Shown one piece after another: positions 42,392 to 50,475 of a stretch of DNA of 64,000 bases (positions are counted from its first letter, which is position 1; each line of letters starts with the position of its first letter). The DNA comes from Fimousia sp036311565 (GTDB taxonomy: Bacteria > Bacillota > Clostridia > Lachnospirales > Lachnospiraceae). Location of the stretch: positions 17,050 to 81,049 of the forward strand of contig JAXJPR010000003.1 in the NCBI GenBank assembly GCA_036311565.1, written 5' to 3'. The notes beneath the pieces were generated by a model that did no database searches, was not told the origin of the DNA, and saw only the letters and a list, made by a program, of their open reading frames with translations. The position numbers and the translations under genes are program-made.

Positions 42392-43570
42392 TTAGAAAGT
42401 ACGTTTTCCGTTTTTATATTCTTGAATACGGAGTTTGATTCTTTCTGTTGGATCTAAAATATCGCTGATAGATGCATCATGATTCATATTGTGGATTAAT
42501 AATGCAATATATTTACTTACATCAGCGCTTACATACCATTCTCTGTCAAATAATTCTGGAATCTGGTAAGTAAGGTTTGTAGTGATAATTCTGTAAATAG
42601 TACCATCTTCGTAACATTCATCGAAGCGGTCTAAACCATTTGTGAAAAGACCAAATGTAGATACACAGAAGACACGTTTTGCTTTTCTGCGTTTTAATTC
42701 TCTTGCGACGTCGATCATACTATCACCAGAAGAAATCATGTCATCAATAATGATCACATCTTTTCCTTCTACAGAATCGCCAAGAAATTCATGAGCAACA
42801 ATCGGATTACGTCCATCAATGATAGTTGTATAATCACGGCGTTTGTAGAACATTCCTACATCAACTCCAAGTACATTAGCAAAGTAGATAGCTCTCTGCA
42901 TAGCACCTTCATCTGGGCTGATTACCATCATATGATCACTGTCAATCTGTAAATCGCCACAGCAGTTTAATAAGGCTTTTACAAACTGATAAGTTGGCTG
43001 AACAGTTTCAAATCCGTGAGTAGGAATTGCGTTCTGTACACGAGGGTCATGAGCGTCAAAAGTAATGATGTTCTTAACGCCCATAGATACTAATTCCTGA
43101 AGCATAACAGCACAGTCTAAAGATTCACGAGTGCTTCTCTTGTGCTGACGGCTTTCGTATAAGAATGGCATAATTACGTTTACATTGCTTGCTTTTCCAC
43201 AGGTAGCAGAAATAATACGTTTCAAATCATTATAATGGTCGTCTGGAGACATGCGATTCATATTTCCGCATAATTTATATTGAATGCTGTGGTTTAATAC
43301 ATCGACTAAAATATAAATATCAGAACCACGAACAGATTCTCTTAAAATTCCTTTTGCTTCTCCGGAGCCAAATCTAGGGCAGGCAGCATCCAATAAATAA
43401 CTGTCTTTTAAATAGCCGTCAAATTCGATGCCATCATTATGTTCCTGAGCTTTTCTCCAGTTTACAATGTGTTCATCTACAAGTTTTCCAAGTTCTTTGC
43501 TACTTTCTAAAGCAATAATTCCTAATTTACCTACAGGAATGGATGTATACTTGCTATCATTCAAATTCAT
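42392..43570 (-). CDS. prs: Ribose-phosphate pyrophosphokinase (divergent long form)
   Basis: Makes PRPP from ribose-5-phosphate and ATP, for nucleotide, histidine and tryptophan synthesis. At 392 residues it is about 75 longer than classical class I enzymes (about 315). The PRPP-binding loop is VIIIDDMISSGDSMIDVARE and the catalytic loop region KRRDYTTIIDGRNPIVAHEF. The usual DLHAxQIQGFF segment is replaced by TFDAHDPRVQNAIPTHGFE. I have seen this form annotated as PRPP synthetase in related Clostridia; activity is inferred. Confidence 0.85.
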   Translation of the reverse strand: MNLNDSKYTSIPVGKLGIIALESSKELGKLVDEHIVNWRKAQEHNDGIEFDGYLKDSYLLDAACPRFGSGEAKGILRESVRGSDIYILVDVLNHSIQYKLCGNMNRMSPDDHYNDLKRIISATCGKASNVNVIMPFLYESRQHKRSTRESLDCAVMLQELVSMGVKNIITFDAHDPRVQNAIPTHGFETVQPTYQFVKALLNCCGDLQIDSDHMMVISPDEGAMQRAIYFANVLGVDVGMFYKRRDYTTIIDGRNPIVAHEFLGDSVEGKDVIIIDDMISSGDSMIDVARELKRRKAKRVFCVSTFGLFTNGLDRFDECYEDGTIYRIITTNLTYQIPELFDREWYVSADVSKYIALLIHNMNHDASISDILDPTERIKLRIQEYKNGKRTF

Positions 43571-43613
43571 TGGTTAATCTCCTTTTTTTGTAATCTGTAA
43601 TATATTCATACCT

Positions 43614-43643
43614 TTTATAACACTTTATGCTTGCTTTCGTCAA
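43614..43643 (-). promoter_or_regulatory. Promoter of prs
   Basis: On the minus strand TTGACG (43638-43643), an 18-nt spacer and TATAAA (43614-43619), about 43 nt before the prs ATG. The -35 lies just before the end of the dnaI/dnaC gene. Confidence 0.6.
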
Positions 43644-43645
43644 GT

Positions 43646-44635
43646 TTAATTAGCAAATGATTTCTTAATTCTGATATCATCGCCATAAATTTTGCAAATT
43701 AAGTAGTTTTCTGTGATTCTGGATACGACTCGTTCTGAATATAGTTCTGTCAGTTTGGATAGTGATAAGTTAGTGGATATAATTGTAGATTTTTTCCGCA
43801 GCAGACGTTCGTTCATACATAAGAATAATTGGGAGGCCACAAATGTATTGGTAAGTTCTGTTCCAAGGTCGTCAATAATTAATAAGTCACAGGTCAAAAT
43901 GTATTCCATCGTATAGAGAGAATCTTCTTCTTTTCGATGAAAACGATGATTTTCCAGAATCTCTACCAGTTGAAAAGAAGTCAGATAGATGACCGTATAG
44001 GCTTCATCGATCAGTTCTTTTGCAATGCAGTTTGTAAGAAAGGTCTTTCCTACGCCCACATTTCCTTGAAATAAAATGTTTTGTCCAGGATTAGAAGAAA
44101 ATGTCTGAATAAAATCCATGCATTTTTCTACAATAGCCACAATATTCTGTCTGGGAGTCGGAAGATTTGGATAAATTGGTTTGTTATCATAATATTCATA
44201 AGAAAATGTCTGAAAATTTTCTTCCTGCAATTTTTTCTCAATATTAGATTGATGATAGACTTGTCGAACGATGGCCTGCTTTAGGCATTGACATTTTTTG
44301 TCACCAATGTATCCAGTATCCTTGCATAATGGGCAGTCATAAATGGGATTTAAATGATCTGGTTCATAGCCATTAGAAACTAGAAGTTCTACTTTCTGCA
44401 TGGAAAGTTCCAGATTTTTGATTTTTAATTGTTTTAATATCTGTTCATCCTGGTGTAACAGCAGCTGCTTGCCCGCTTGGATGGAATAATTTGTAATCCT
44501 GTCATCAATTTCTTTGATTTTTGGTATGGCATCATAAATTTCCTGTTGACGTTTTAGATGAAGTGCATGGTTCTTCTGACGGGTCTGGTCATAAGTACGC
44601 ATGATCTGTTCAAACTGCCATGTGGATAAAGGCAT
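43646..44635 (-). CDS. DnaC/DnaI-type helicase loader ATPase
   Basis: AAA+ ATPase of 329 residues, probably loading the DnaB helicase. The N-terminal helical region contains a zinc-binding cysteine set (YDCPLCKDTGYIGDKKCQCL), as in DnaI. It is followed by Walker A NILFQGNVGVGKTFLTNCIA, Walker B CDLLIIDDLGTEL and an arginine in SERVVSRI suited to be the Arg finger. It starts 17 nt after dnaD, so the two loader genes form an operon as in many Firmicutes. Confidence 0.9.
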   Translation of the reverse strand: MPLSTWQFEQIMRTYDQTRQKNHALHLKRQQEIYDAIPKIKEIDDRITNYSIQAGKQLLLHQDEQILKQLKIKNLELSMQKVELLVSNGYEPDHLNPIYDCPLCKDTGYIGDKKCQCLKQAIVRQVYHQSNIEKKLQEENFQTFSYEYYDNKPIYPNLPTPRQNIVAIVEKCMDFIQTFSSNPGQNILFQGNVGVGKTFLTNCIAKELIDEAYTVIYLTSFQLVEILENHRFHRKEEDSLYTMEYILTCDLLIIDDLGTELTNTFVASQLFLCMNERLLRKKSTIISTNLSLSKLTELYSERVVSRITENYLICKIYGDDIRIKKSFAN

Positions 44636-44652
44636 TGCATAAAACCTCCTTT

Positions 44653-45627
44653 CTACTGGTTGATTTTCTGAATGTAGCGCTGTTCTAAGGCATCAAAATC
44701 ATAAGCACGTTCCTGAAAATTATGTACTTTTGACTTTTGCTTTTGAGTGCCTGGCATGGTTCTTGCAGCTGAATGGTTCTTTTCGTAAGAAGCAATTTCA
44801 TTCACGGATTTAATACCGGCCTTTTTCCAGGCATCTAAAATTTTCCCTGTATATGGAAAACTAGGTTTTCCAATAGAGGTAATTGTACGGCGGCAAGCTT
44901 CTAAAATAACATTTAGGGAAAAGCCGTCTTTGTGAAGCCATTTTTCCATAAATTCAATTTGGGCTGGGGCAGGCTGGTTATTCAGCCCCATGGCTTTCAT
45001 AATCGTATAATAATCCTTTCCATAAGAAAGAGATTGGCTTTTTGCCTCCTGAAGAGTCTTGATTCCTTTCTGGTGCCAGTCAATGGCTACTTTTTCCATA
45101 TAACGAAGGCTGTTCTTATGGTTGCTGACACAATATTCTACCAGATATTCAATTAATTCTACAGGAAGTTTTAAAGCGTCATAAATGTACGAAAGAGAAT
45201 TAATCTCTGGATTAGTCATAGGGTGCCCTAAATACATTTCTGTAATGTATTTTAAATGTGAAAAACCTTCGTCTTTTTGCTTTTTCTTAATATCCGCTGG
45301 TGTCAGCATGGATTTTTCAGGGAGCTGTCTTACAGCTGTCTGAGCAACAGGTTCTACAGCAGCAGCCGTTTCAGACTGAGTATCTGATAGAAGCACTCCT
45401 TCCCGTTCCCAGTAGGAAAGTGCTCGCATGACATCTCGTTCCGTCATCTCCAGACGGTCAGCAATCAGTTCGGGGAGAGGTTCTTTTCCACCTTGGAGCA
45501 GACGAAGAATCATGAAGAATACTTTGATGTATTCACCATTGGCCTTTGCCATATAGGTGTCAATAAATTGATTGGATACTGTTGTAGTATCTGGTTCTAT
45601 TTTACTGGATAGTGAAATAGGTCTCAT
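44653..45627 (-). CDS. dnaD: DnaD-domain replication initiation protein
   Basis: Primosomal protein of 324 residues with an N-terminal winged-helix-like domain (about 20-90, EMTERDVMRALSYWEREGVL) and two DnaD (DDBH2) repeats in the C-terminal half, with YGKDYYTIMKAMGL-type helices and the hallmark FPYTGKILDAWKKAGI. It probably acts with DnaB and the ATPase encoded next. ATG 45627 is 8 nt from AAAGGAG; the frame is open further upstream but has no other start signal. Its promoter region adjoins the DnaA-box cluster. Confidence 0.88.
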   Translation of the reverse strand: MRPISLSSKIEPDTTTVSNQFIDTYMAKANGEYIKVFFMILRLLQGGKEPLPELIADRLEMTERDVMRALSYWEREGVLLSDTQSETAAAVEPVAQTAVRQLPEKSMLTPADIKKKQKDEGFSHLKYITEMYLGHPMTNPEINSLSYIYDALKLPVELIEYLVEYCVSNHKNSLRYMEKVAIDWHQKGIKTLQEAKSQSLSYGKDYYTIMKAMGLNNQPAPAQIEFMEKWLHKDGFSLNVILEACRRTITSIGKPSFPYTGKILDAWKKAGIKSVNEIASYEKNHSAARTMPGTQKQKSKVHNFQERAYDFDALEQRYIQKINQ

Positions 45628-45669
45628 GGTCATCTCTCCTTTATCTTGCTTGATTTTCTCTGTTTTTCT

Positions 45670-45678
45670 AATATAACA
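45670..45678 (-). promoter_or_regulatory. Extended -10 promoter of dnaD-dnaI
   Basis: On the minus strand TGTTATATT, an extended -10, about 40 nt before the dnaD ATG, without a clear -35. The DnaA boxes lie roughly 75-225 nt upstream. Confidence 0.5.
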
Positions 45679-45744
45679 TAGGATGAAAAAAAAGAAAACC
45701 AAAGGGTGGAATGTGTAAAGATCCAAAGATATCAGTGTGGAATT

Positions 45745-45895
45745 TGTGGATAATGTGGACAACTTTGTGAAAAATACGAATACATGGTGAAAAGAACCAT
45801 TTTTTTTAAAAAATATGAATGTGGATAAATAAATAAAAAATCCACAAAGTTATGAACTTATAAATTGTGCATAACCATGTGGATAATGTGGATAA
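45745..45895 (-). promoter_or_regulatory. Cluster of DnaA boxes between murC and dnaD
   Basis: Five perfect boxes of the form TTATNCACA (read on the minus strand) at 45745-45753, 45820-45828, 45866-45874, 45878-45886 and 45887-45895. A near match, TTGTCCACA, sits at 45754-45762. All have the same orientation, and two pairs are directly adjacent. An A/T-rich stretch (45801-45815) lies inside. Possible roles are control of dnaD-dnaI by DnaA, a DnaA titration site, or a replication origin; the sequence alone does not decide. Confidence 0.85.
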
Positions 45896-45899
45896 ATAT

Positions 45900-47291
45900 T
45901 TATTTAAGCAGGTTTTCTCCGATATCTACAACATTTCCGGCACCCATAGTTATCAACAGGTCATTGTTTCTACAATTTTTTAAAACAAATTTTTCAATAT
46001 CAGAAAAAGTTGAGATGTATTGAGCATCAACATCATATTGCTGCATCCGTTCTACAATATCTTTAGAATGAACTTCTCCCAGATCCTTTTCACGGGCTGC
46101 ATAGATATCGGTGACGATAACATGATCACTTAAGCTTAAGGCTTGGGCAAAATCGTCTAGGAAAGCAATGGTTCTGCTATACGTATGAGGCTGAAAAATT
46201 ACCCATAATTCGTTATGAGGATATTTTTGTGCAGCAGTAATGGTTGCTTTGATTTCCGTTGGGTGATGAGCATAATCATCAATGATGGTAAATCCATTAC
46301 ATTCGCCCTTATATTCAAAACGACGTTTTGTCCCAGAAAAGGCAAGAAGTCCTTTCTGGATATCTTCGGTATGAATGCCAAGGTGTTTTGCAACAGCAAT
46401 GGCAGAAAGTGAATTCATAACATTGTGGGCACCGTTCACGTTCAGATGGATATGATCAGTAACCAGACCGTTCTCTACTAAATCGTAAGAACCGTTTCCC
46501 TGTTCATCATAAGAAATATTAGAAGCACAGTAGGTCAGATTATTTCCATGAATACCAAATGTGACTACTTTGGCATCAGTTCCTTCCTTAATATATTCTG
46601 TGCAGTCCATATCGCCATTTAATACTAATAGACCATCTGCTGGTAACTTTCCTGCAAAAGTACGAAAACTTTCTTTGATTTCATCTAATCCGCTGAAAAA
46701 GTCCAAATGGTCTTCTTCAACATTTAAAATAATACTGATTGCAGGATTAAAAGAATGATAGCTGTTTGTATACTCACATGCTTCCGTAACCAAAATGTCA
46801 GATTTTCCTACGCGGATATTACCGCCAATAGCATCTAAAATTCCACCAACACTAATGGTAGGATCCTTTTGTGCAGCTAAAAGAATATGGGAAAGCATAG
46901 AAGTAGTGGTAGTTTTTCCATGGGTTCCGGAAACTGCAATTGGATATTTGTAATTATCCATCATCTGACCAAGAAGCTGTGCTCTGGTAATAGCAGGAAT
47001 CTGATGTTCCATGACTGCTTTTAATTCAGGGTTGTCCTGATGAATTGCTGCAGTATATACAACCAGGTCGATGTCATCTGTTATATTAGAAGCTTTCTGT
47101 CCAATCATAATTTTGGCACCGAGAGAAGCTAATTTCTCTGTCATTTCGGATGCATTCATATCAGAACCCGATATCGTAAAGTTCTCTTCCAATAGAATTT
47201 CGGCAAGACCGCTCATGCTGATGCCTCCGATTCCAATGAAATGAACATGAATTGGCTTGTTAAAATCAATAGTATACATAGTTTTGTTCAT
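45900..47291 (-). CDS. murC: UDP-N-acetylmuramate-L-alanine ligase
   Basis: First ligase of peptidoglycan stem-peptide synthesis, adding L-Ala to UDP-MurNAc with ATP. The 463 residues contain the N-terminal Rossmann motif VHFIGIGGISMSGLAEI, the ATP loop PIAVSGTHGKTTTTSMLSHI, SILNVEEDHLDFFSG, IDDYAHHPTEI and IFQPHTYSRT. Its stop codon lies 5 nt from the last DnaA box. Confidence 0.96.
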   Translation of the reverse strand: MNKTMYTIDFNKPIHVHFIGIGGISMSGLAEILLEENFTISGSDMNASEMTEKLASLGAKIMIGQKASNITDDIDLVVYTAAIHQDNPELKAVMEHQIPAITRAQLLGQMMDNYKYPIAVSGTHGKTTTTSMLSHILLAAQKDPTISVGGILDAIGGNIRVGKSDILVTEACEYTNSYHSFNPAISIILNVEEDHLDFFSGLDEIKESFRTFAGKLPADGLLVLNGDMDCTEYIKEGTDAKVVTFGIHGNNLTYCASNISYDEQGNGSYDLVENGLVTDHIHLNVNGAHNVMNSLSAIAVAKHLGIHTEDIQKGLLAFSGTKRRFEYKGECNGFTIIDDYAHHPTEIKATITAAQKYPHNELWVIFQPHTYSRTIAFLDDFAQALSLSDHVIVTDIYAAREKDLGEVHSKDIVERMQQYDVDAQYISTFSDIEKFVLKNCRNNDLLITMGAGNVVDIGENLLK

Positions 47292-47325
47292 TTCCTTTCC
47301 AATTTAAAGTTTTCTTTCTAGTATG

Positions 47326-47354
47326 ATTATAAAATAAAAAGTATGAACTTTCAA
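47326..47354 (-). promoter_or_regulatory. Promoter of murC
   Basis: On the minus strand TTGAAA (47349-47354), a 17-nt spacer and TATAAT (47326-47331), 35 nt before the ATG. Confidence 0.85.
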
Positions 47355-47364
47355 GCAAGACGCA

Positions 47365-47393
47365 TTGCGAAATGGAAGCAAATCGTTTATAAT
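47365..47393 (+). promoter_or_regulatory. Upstream promoter of glgC (P1)
   Basis: TTGCGA (47365-47370), a 17-nt spacer and TATAAT (47388-47393). It lies back to back with the murC promoter and gives a leader of about 210 nt. The leader holds an 11-codon frame (47444-47479) behind GGGGTGG but no recognised riboswitch. Confidence 0.6.
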
Positions 47394-47553
47394 AGGCATA
47401 TAAGAGAAATGTTGGATAATATGTCTAAATGGGGTGGCAAAATATGAAATATATATGGAAAATTTACCAAACGGTTTAGCGAAAATCGTAAAAAGTATGA
47501 GCGGGATGAATAAAAGTTCATAAATAAAATTGTACTTTTTTTAATGTTTATTA

Positions 47554-47582
47554 TTCACAATTTCTATAAACAATGTTATAAT
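47554..47582 (+). promoter_or_regulatory. Proximal promoter of glgC (P2)
   Basis: TTCACA (47554-47559), a 17-nt spacer and TATAAT (47577-47582), 30 nt before the glgC ATG. Confidence 0.7.
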
Positions 47583-47612
47583 TAATATCATGCGACAAAA
47601 GGGGTGAATACG

Positions 47613-48872
47613 ATGGTAAAAAAAGAGATGATCGCCATGCTATTAGCAGGTGGACAAGGCAGCAGACTTGGTGTTTTAACTTCTAAAATTGCTAAGCCAG
47701 CTGTTTCATTTGGTGGAAAGTACAGAATTATCGATTTTCCACTTAGCAACTGTATCAATTCAGGAGTGGACACAGTCGGTGTTTTAACACAGTATCAGCC
47801 ACTCCGCTTAAACCAGCACGTAGGGATTGGTATTCCTTGGGATTTGGACCGTAACGTAGGAGGGGTAACTGTATTACCTCCATATGAAAAGAGCGGAAGC
47901 AGCGAATACTATTCAGGAACAGCCAATGCTATTTACCAGAACTTAGAGTATATGGATTATTATAATCCAGATTATGTATTGATTTTATCTGGTGACCATA
48001 TCTATAAGATGGATTATGAATTGATGCTGGAAAATCATAAGCAGAGCGGAGCAGCTGTTTCAATTGCTACAATTGATGTACCAATTGAAGAAGCAAGCCG
48101 TTTTGGTATTGTAGTTACAGATGAAAATAATGTAATTACAGAATTCCAGGAAAAACCAGAAGTGCCTAAGAGCACAAAAGCTTCCATGGGTATCTATATC
48201 TTTGATTACAAGCTTTTAAGAGCTGCATTGACTGAATGCGCAAACATTCCAAACTGCGACTTTGGTATGCATGTAATTCCTTACTGTTTTGAAAATGGTA
48301 ATAGAATTTGCGCATATGAGTTCCAGGGTTATTGGAAAGATGTAGGAACATTAAATTCTTATTGGGAAGCAAATATGGAATTAATCAGCTTAATTCCTGA
48401 ATTTAACTTATACGAAGAATATTGGCGCGTATATACGAAGAGCGAATCCATTCCACCACAGTTCATCGGTAAAAACGGAAAAGTAACCGGCTCAATTGTT
48501 GGGGAAGAATCTGAAATTTATGGGGAAGTTATAAATTCAGTAATCGGTTCAGATGTTATAATTGGAGAAGGAACAGTCATTAGAGATTCCATCATCATGA
48601 ATCATACAAGAATCGGTGACAATGCAGTAATTAATAAGGCTGTTATCGCAGAAAATTGTGAAATTGAAGATTGTGTAGAATTAGGTGTCTTTGAAGAAGC
48701 CGATAATACCGTAGCTCCACATATCTATAACAATGGTTTAGTAGCTGTTGGACAAAATTCTTATATTCCATACAAAGTTAAAGTAGGTAAGAATGTAGCA
48801 ATCTTTGGTAAGACAACTCCAGAAGATTATCCTGACAGAGTACTTCCAAGTGGAGAATATTTAGTAAAGTAA
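47613..48872 (+). CDS. glgC: Glucose-1-phosphate adenylyltransferase (catalytic subunit)
   Basis: Makes ADP-glucose from glucose-1-phosphate and ATP, the committed step of glycogen synthesis. The 419 residues have an N-terminal nucleotidyltransferase fold (AMLLAGGQGSRLGVLTSKIA, the glucose-1-P site FQEKPEVPKSTKASMGIYIF) and a C-terminal left-handed beta helix with hexapeptide repeats (from about GSIVGEESEIYGE). ATG 47613 has AAAGGGG 8 nt upstream; GTG 47604 is too close. It is followed by glgD, so a GlgC-GlgD enzyme is expected. Confidence 0.95.
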   Translation: MVKKEMIAMLLAGGQGSRLGVLTSKIAKPAVSFGGKYRIIDFPLSNCINSGVDTVGVLTQYQPLRLNQHVGIGIPWDLDRNVGGVTVLPPYEKSGSSEYYSGTANAIYQNLEYMDYYNPDYVLILSGDHIYKMDYELMLENHKQSGAAVSIATIDVPIEEASRFGIVVTDENNVITEFQEKPEVPKSTKASMGIYIFDYKLLRAALTECANIPNCDFGMHVIPYCFENGNRICAYEFQGYWKDVGTLNSYWEANMELISLIPEFNLYEEYWRVYTKSESIPPQFIGKNGKVTGSIVGEESEIYGEVINSVIGSDVIIGEGTVIRDSIIMNHTRIGDNAVINKAVIAENCEIEDCVELGVFEEADNTVAPHIYNNGLVAVGQNSYIPYKVKVGKNVAIFGKTTPEDYPDRVLPSGEYLVK

Positions 48873-48888
48873 GGTAGGTGAAATAGGC

Positions 48889-50010
48889 ATGAAGACAATC
48901 GGAATTATTTTAGCGGGCGGAAACAGTAAAAAATTAGGAGCACTTTCTGAAAAACGTGCAGTTGCTGCTATGCCAGTTGCAGGAAGTTATCGTGCAATTG
49001 ACTTTGCTTTAAGCAACATGAGTCATTCAGGAATCCAGAAAGTTGCTGTTGTTACACAGTATAATTCAAAATCTTTACATGAACATTTAAGTTCTTCAAA
49101 ATGGTGGGATTTTGGACGTAAACAAGGTGGTTTATATACATTCACACCAACATTAACGAATGAAAACGAATTTTGGTATCAAGGTACAGCAGATGCTATT
49201 TACCAGAATATTGATTTCTTAAAGAAAAGCCATGAACCATACGTAATTATTGCAGCAGGTGATGGTATTTCAAAAATTAATTATAACGAAGTTTTAGAGT
49301 TCCACATTTCAAAAGGTGCGGATATTACACTTATTACAAAAGATCTAGAACCAGGATGGGATGACTTAAGCCGTTTCGGTATCATCGAAACAGATGAAGA
49401 ATCAAGAATCATTGGATTTGAAGAAAAACCTGAAAATCCAAAGACAAATACTATTTCTACTGGTATCTATGTTATGAGAAGAAGACATCTGATCTCCGAA
49501 TTAGAAAGATGTGCAGAAGAAGGTAAATATGATTTAGTAAAAGATATTATTTTACCTAGCATGAATGATAAACGTCTCTTTGCTTACCGCTTAAGTGGAT
49601 ATTGGAGAAGCATTTCTACATTAGAAGCTTATGATAAAGCAAATAAAGATTTCTTAAAAAAAGAAGTTAGAGATTATTTCTTTAAACAGTATCCAAGTAT
49701 ATATACAAGAGTAGAAGATTTACCACCAGCAAAATACAATACTGGCTGTGAAGTAAAGAACAGTATCGTAGCAAGTGGATGTATCATCAATGGTAAGGTA
49801 GAAGATTCTGTATTGTTCAGAGATGTATATATTGGAAATAACTGTACAATTAAAAATTCTATCATTTTAAATGATGTTTATATTGGCGATAATTCTGTAA
49901 TCGAAAACTGTATCGTTGAAAGCCGTGATACATTAAGACCAGGAACGACATATCGTGGAGAAGGCGAAATTAAAGTCGTAGTGGAAAAAAACGTAAGATA
50001 TATTTTATAA
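48889..50010 (+). CDS. glgD: Glucose-1-phosphate adenylyltransferase, GlgD subunit
   Basis: Second, usually poorly or non-catalytic subunit of Firmicute ADP-glucose pyrophosphorylase that raises GlgC activity. The 373 residues keep the fold (IGIILAGGNSKKLGALSEKR; ADAIYQNIDFL; FEEKPENPKTNTISTGIYVM) but the nucleotide loop reads GGNSKKLG in place of GGQGSRLG, losing the catalytic Arg region. Beta-helix repeats follow at the C-terminus. It starts 16 nt after glgC and is 29 nt before spoVG. Confidence 0.94.
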   Translation: MKTIGIILAGGNSKKLGALSEKRAVAAMPVAGSYRAIDFALSNMSHSGIQKVAVVTQYNSKSLHEHLSSSKWWDFGRKQGGLYTFTPTLTNENEFWYQGTADAIYQNIDFLKKSHEPYVIIAAGDGISKINYNEVLEFHISKGADITLITKDLEPGWDDLSRFGIIETDEESRIIGFEEKPENPKTNTISTGIYVMRRRHLISELERCAEEGKYDLVKDIILPSMNDKRLFAYRLSGYWRSISTLEAYDKANKDFLKKEVRDYFFKQYPSIYTRVEDLPPAKYNTGCEVKNSIVASGCIINGKVEDSVLFRDVYIGNNCTIKNSIILNDVYIGDNSVIENCIVESRDTLRPGTTYRGEGEIKVVVEKNVRYIL

Positions 50011-50039
50011 GGCTTAAGCATTGACAGGAGGGTTACTTC

Positions 50040-50315
50040 GTGCAGATTACAGACGTAAGAATCAGAAAAGTAGCAAAAGAAGGTAAGATGAAAGCGGTCG
50101 TTTCTATTACTATTGATAATGAATTTGTTGTTCATGATATTAAGGTAATTGAAGGCGAAAAAGGATTATTTATCGCAATGCCTAGCCGTAAAGCAACGGA
50201 TGGAGAATATCGCGATATTGCTCATCCAATTAACTCTAAAACGCGAGAGACAATTCAGACCATGATTCTTCAGCATTATGAAGCAGCTCTTTTAGAGGAG
50301 CCTGCCCAGGAATAA
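50040..50315 (+). CDS. spoVG: SpoVG regulatory protein
   Basis: Small nucleic-acid-binding regulator (septation and sporulation in Bacillus, virulence and metabolism elsewhere). The 91 residues have the SpoVG pattern: QITDVRIRKVAKEGKMKAVV, SITIDNEFVVHDIKVIEG, LFIAMPSRKATDGEYRDIAH. The GTG start has AGGAGGG upstream. Its place as third gene of the glgC-glgD transcript links it in expression to glycogen synthesis. Confidence 0.95.
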   Translation: MQITDVRIRKVAKEGKMKAVVSITIDNEFVVHDIKVIEGEKGLFIAMPSRKATDGEYRDIAHPINSKTRETIQTMILQHYEAALLEEPAQE

Positions 50316-50325
50316 ACAAAATAAT

Positions 50326-50362
50326 AGGAGCTGTACATAGGATTTGTGTACAGCTCCTTTTT
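50326..50362 (+). terminator. Terminator of glgC-glgD-spoVG
   Basis: A perfect 12-bp stem (50326-50337 with 50347-50358), a 9-nt loop and a T run. Confidence 0.9.
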
Positions 50363-50475
50363 GTTTAATGTGTATAGAAAATTGCTGATATTCAATAGCT
50401 AATTGTTTAAAAATACAATGTTAGTGTATAATTTTAATTGGCAAAAGCAATAAAAAGGGAAGCAGAGAAAAAATC

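Noticed and set aside
45745..45895. Calling the DnaA-box cluster the chromosomal origin oriC
   Set aside because: dnaA and dnaN are absent and gene orientation does not switch consistently here (most genes left of 41 kb are again on the plus strand); kept as a regulatory cluster.
47431..47480. GGGTGG resembling a T-box sequence in the glgC leader
   Set aside because: The required GGGTGGNACCGCGG context and the downstream terminator are missing; it is better read as a ribosome site of an 11-codon frame, itself weakly supported.
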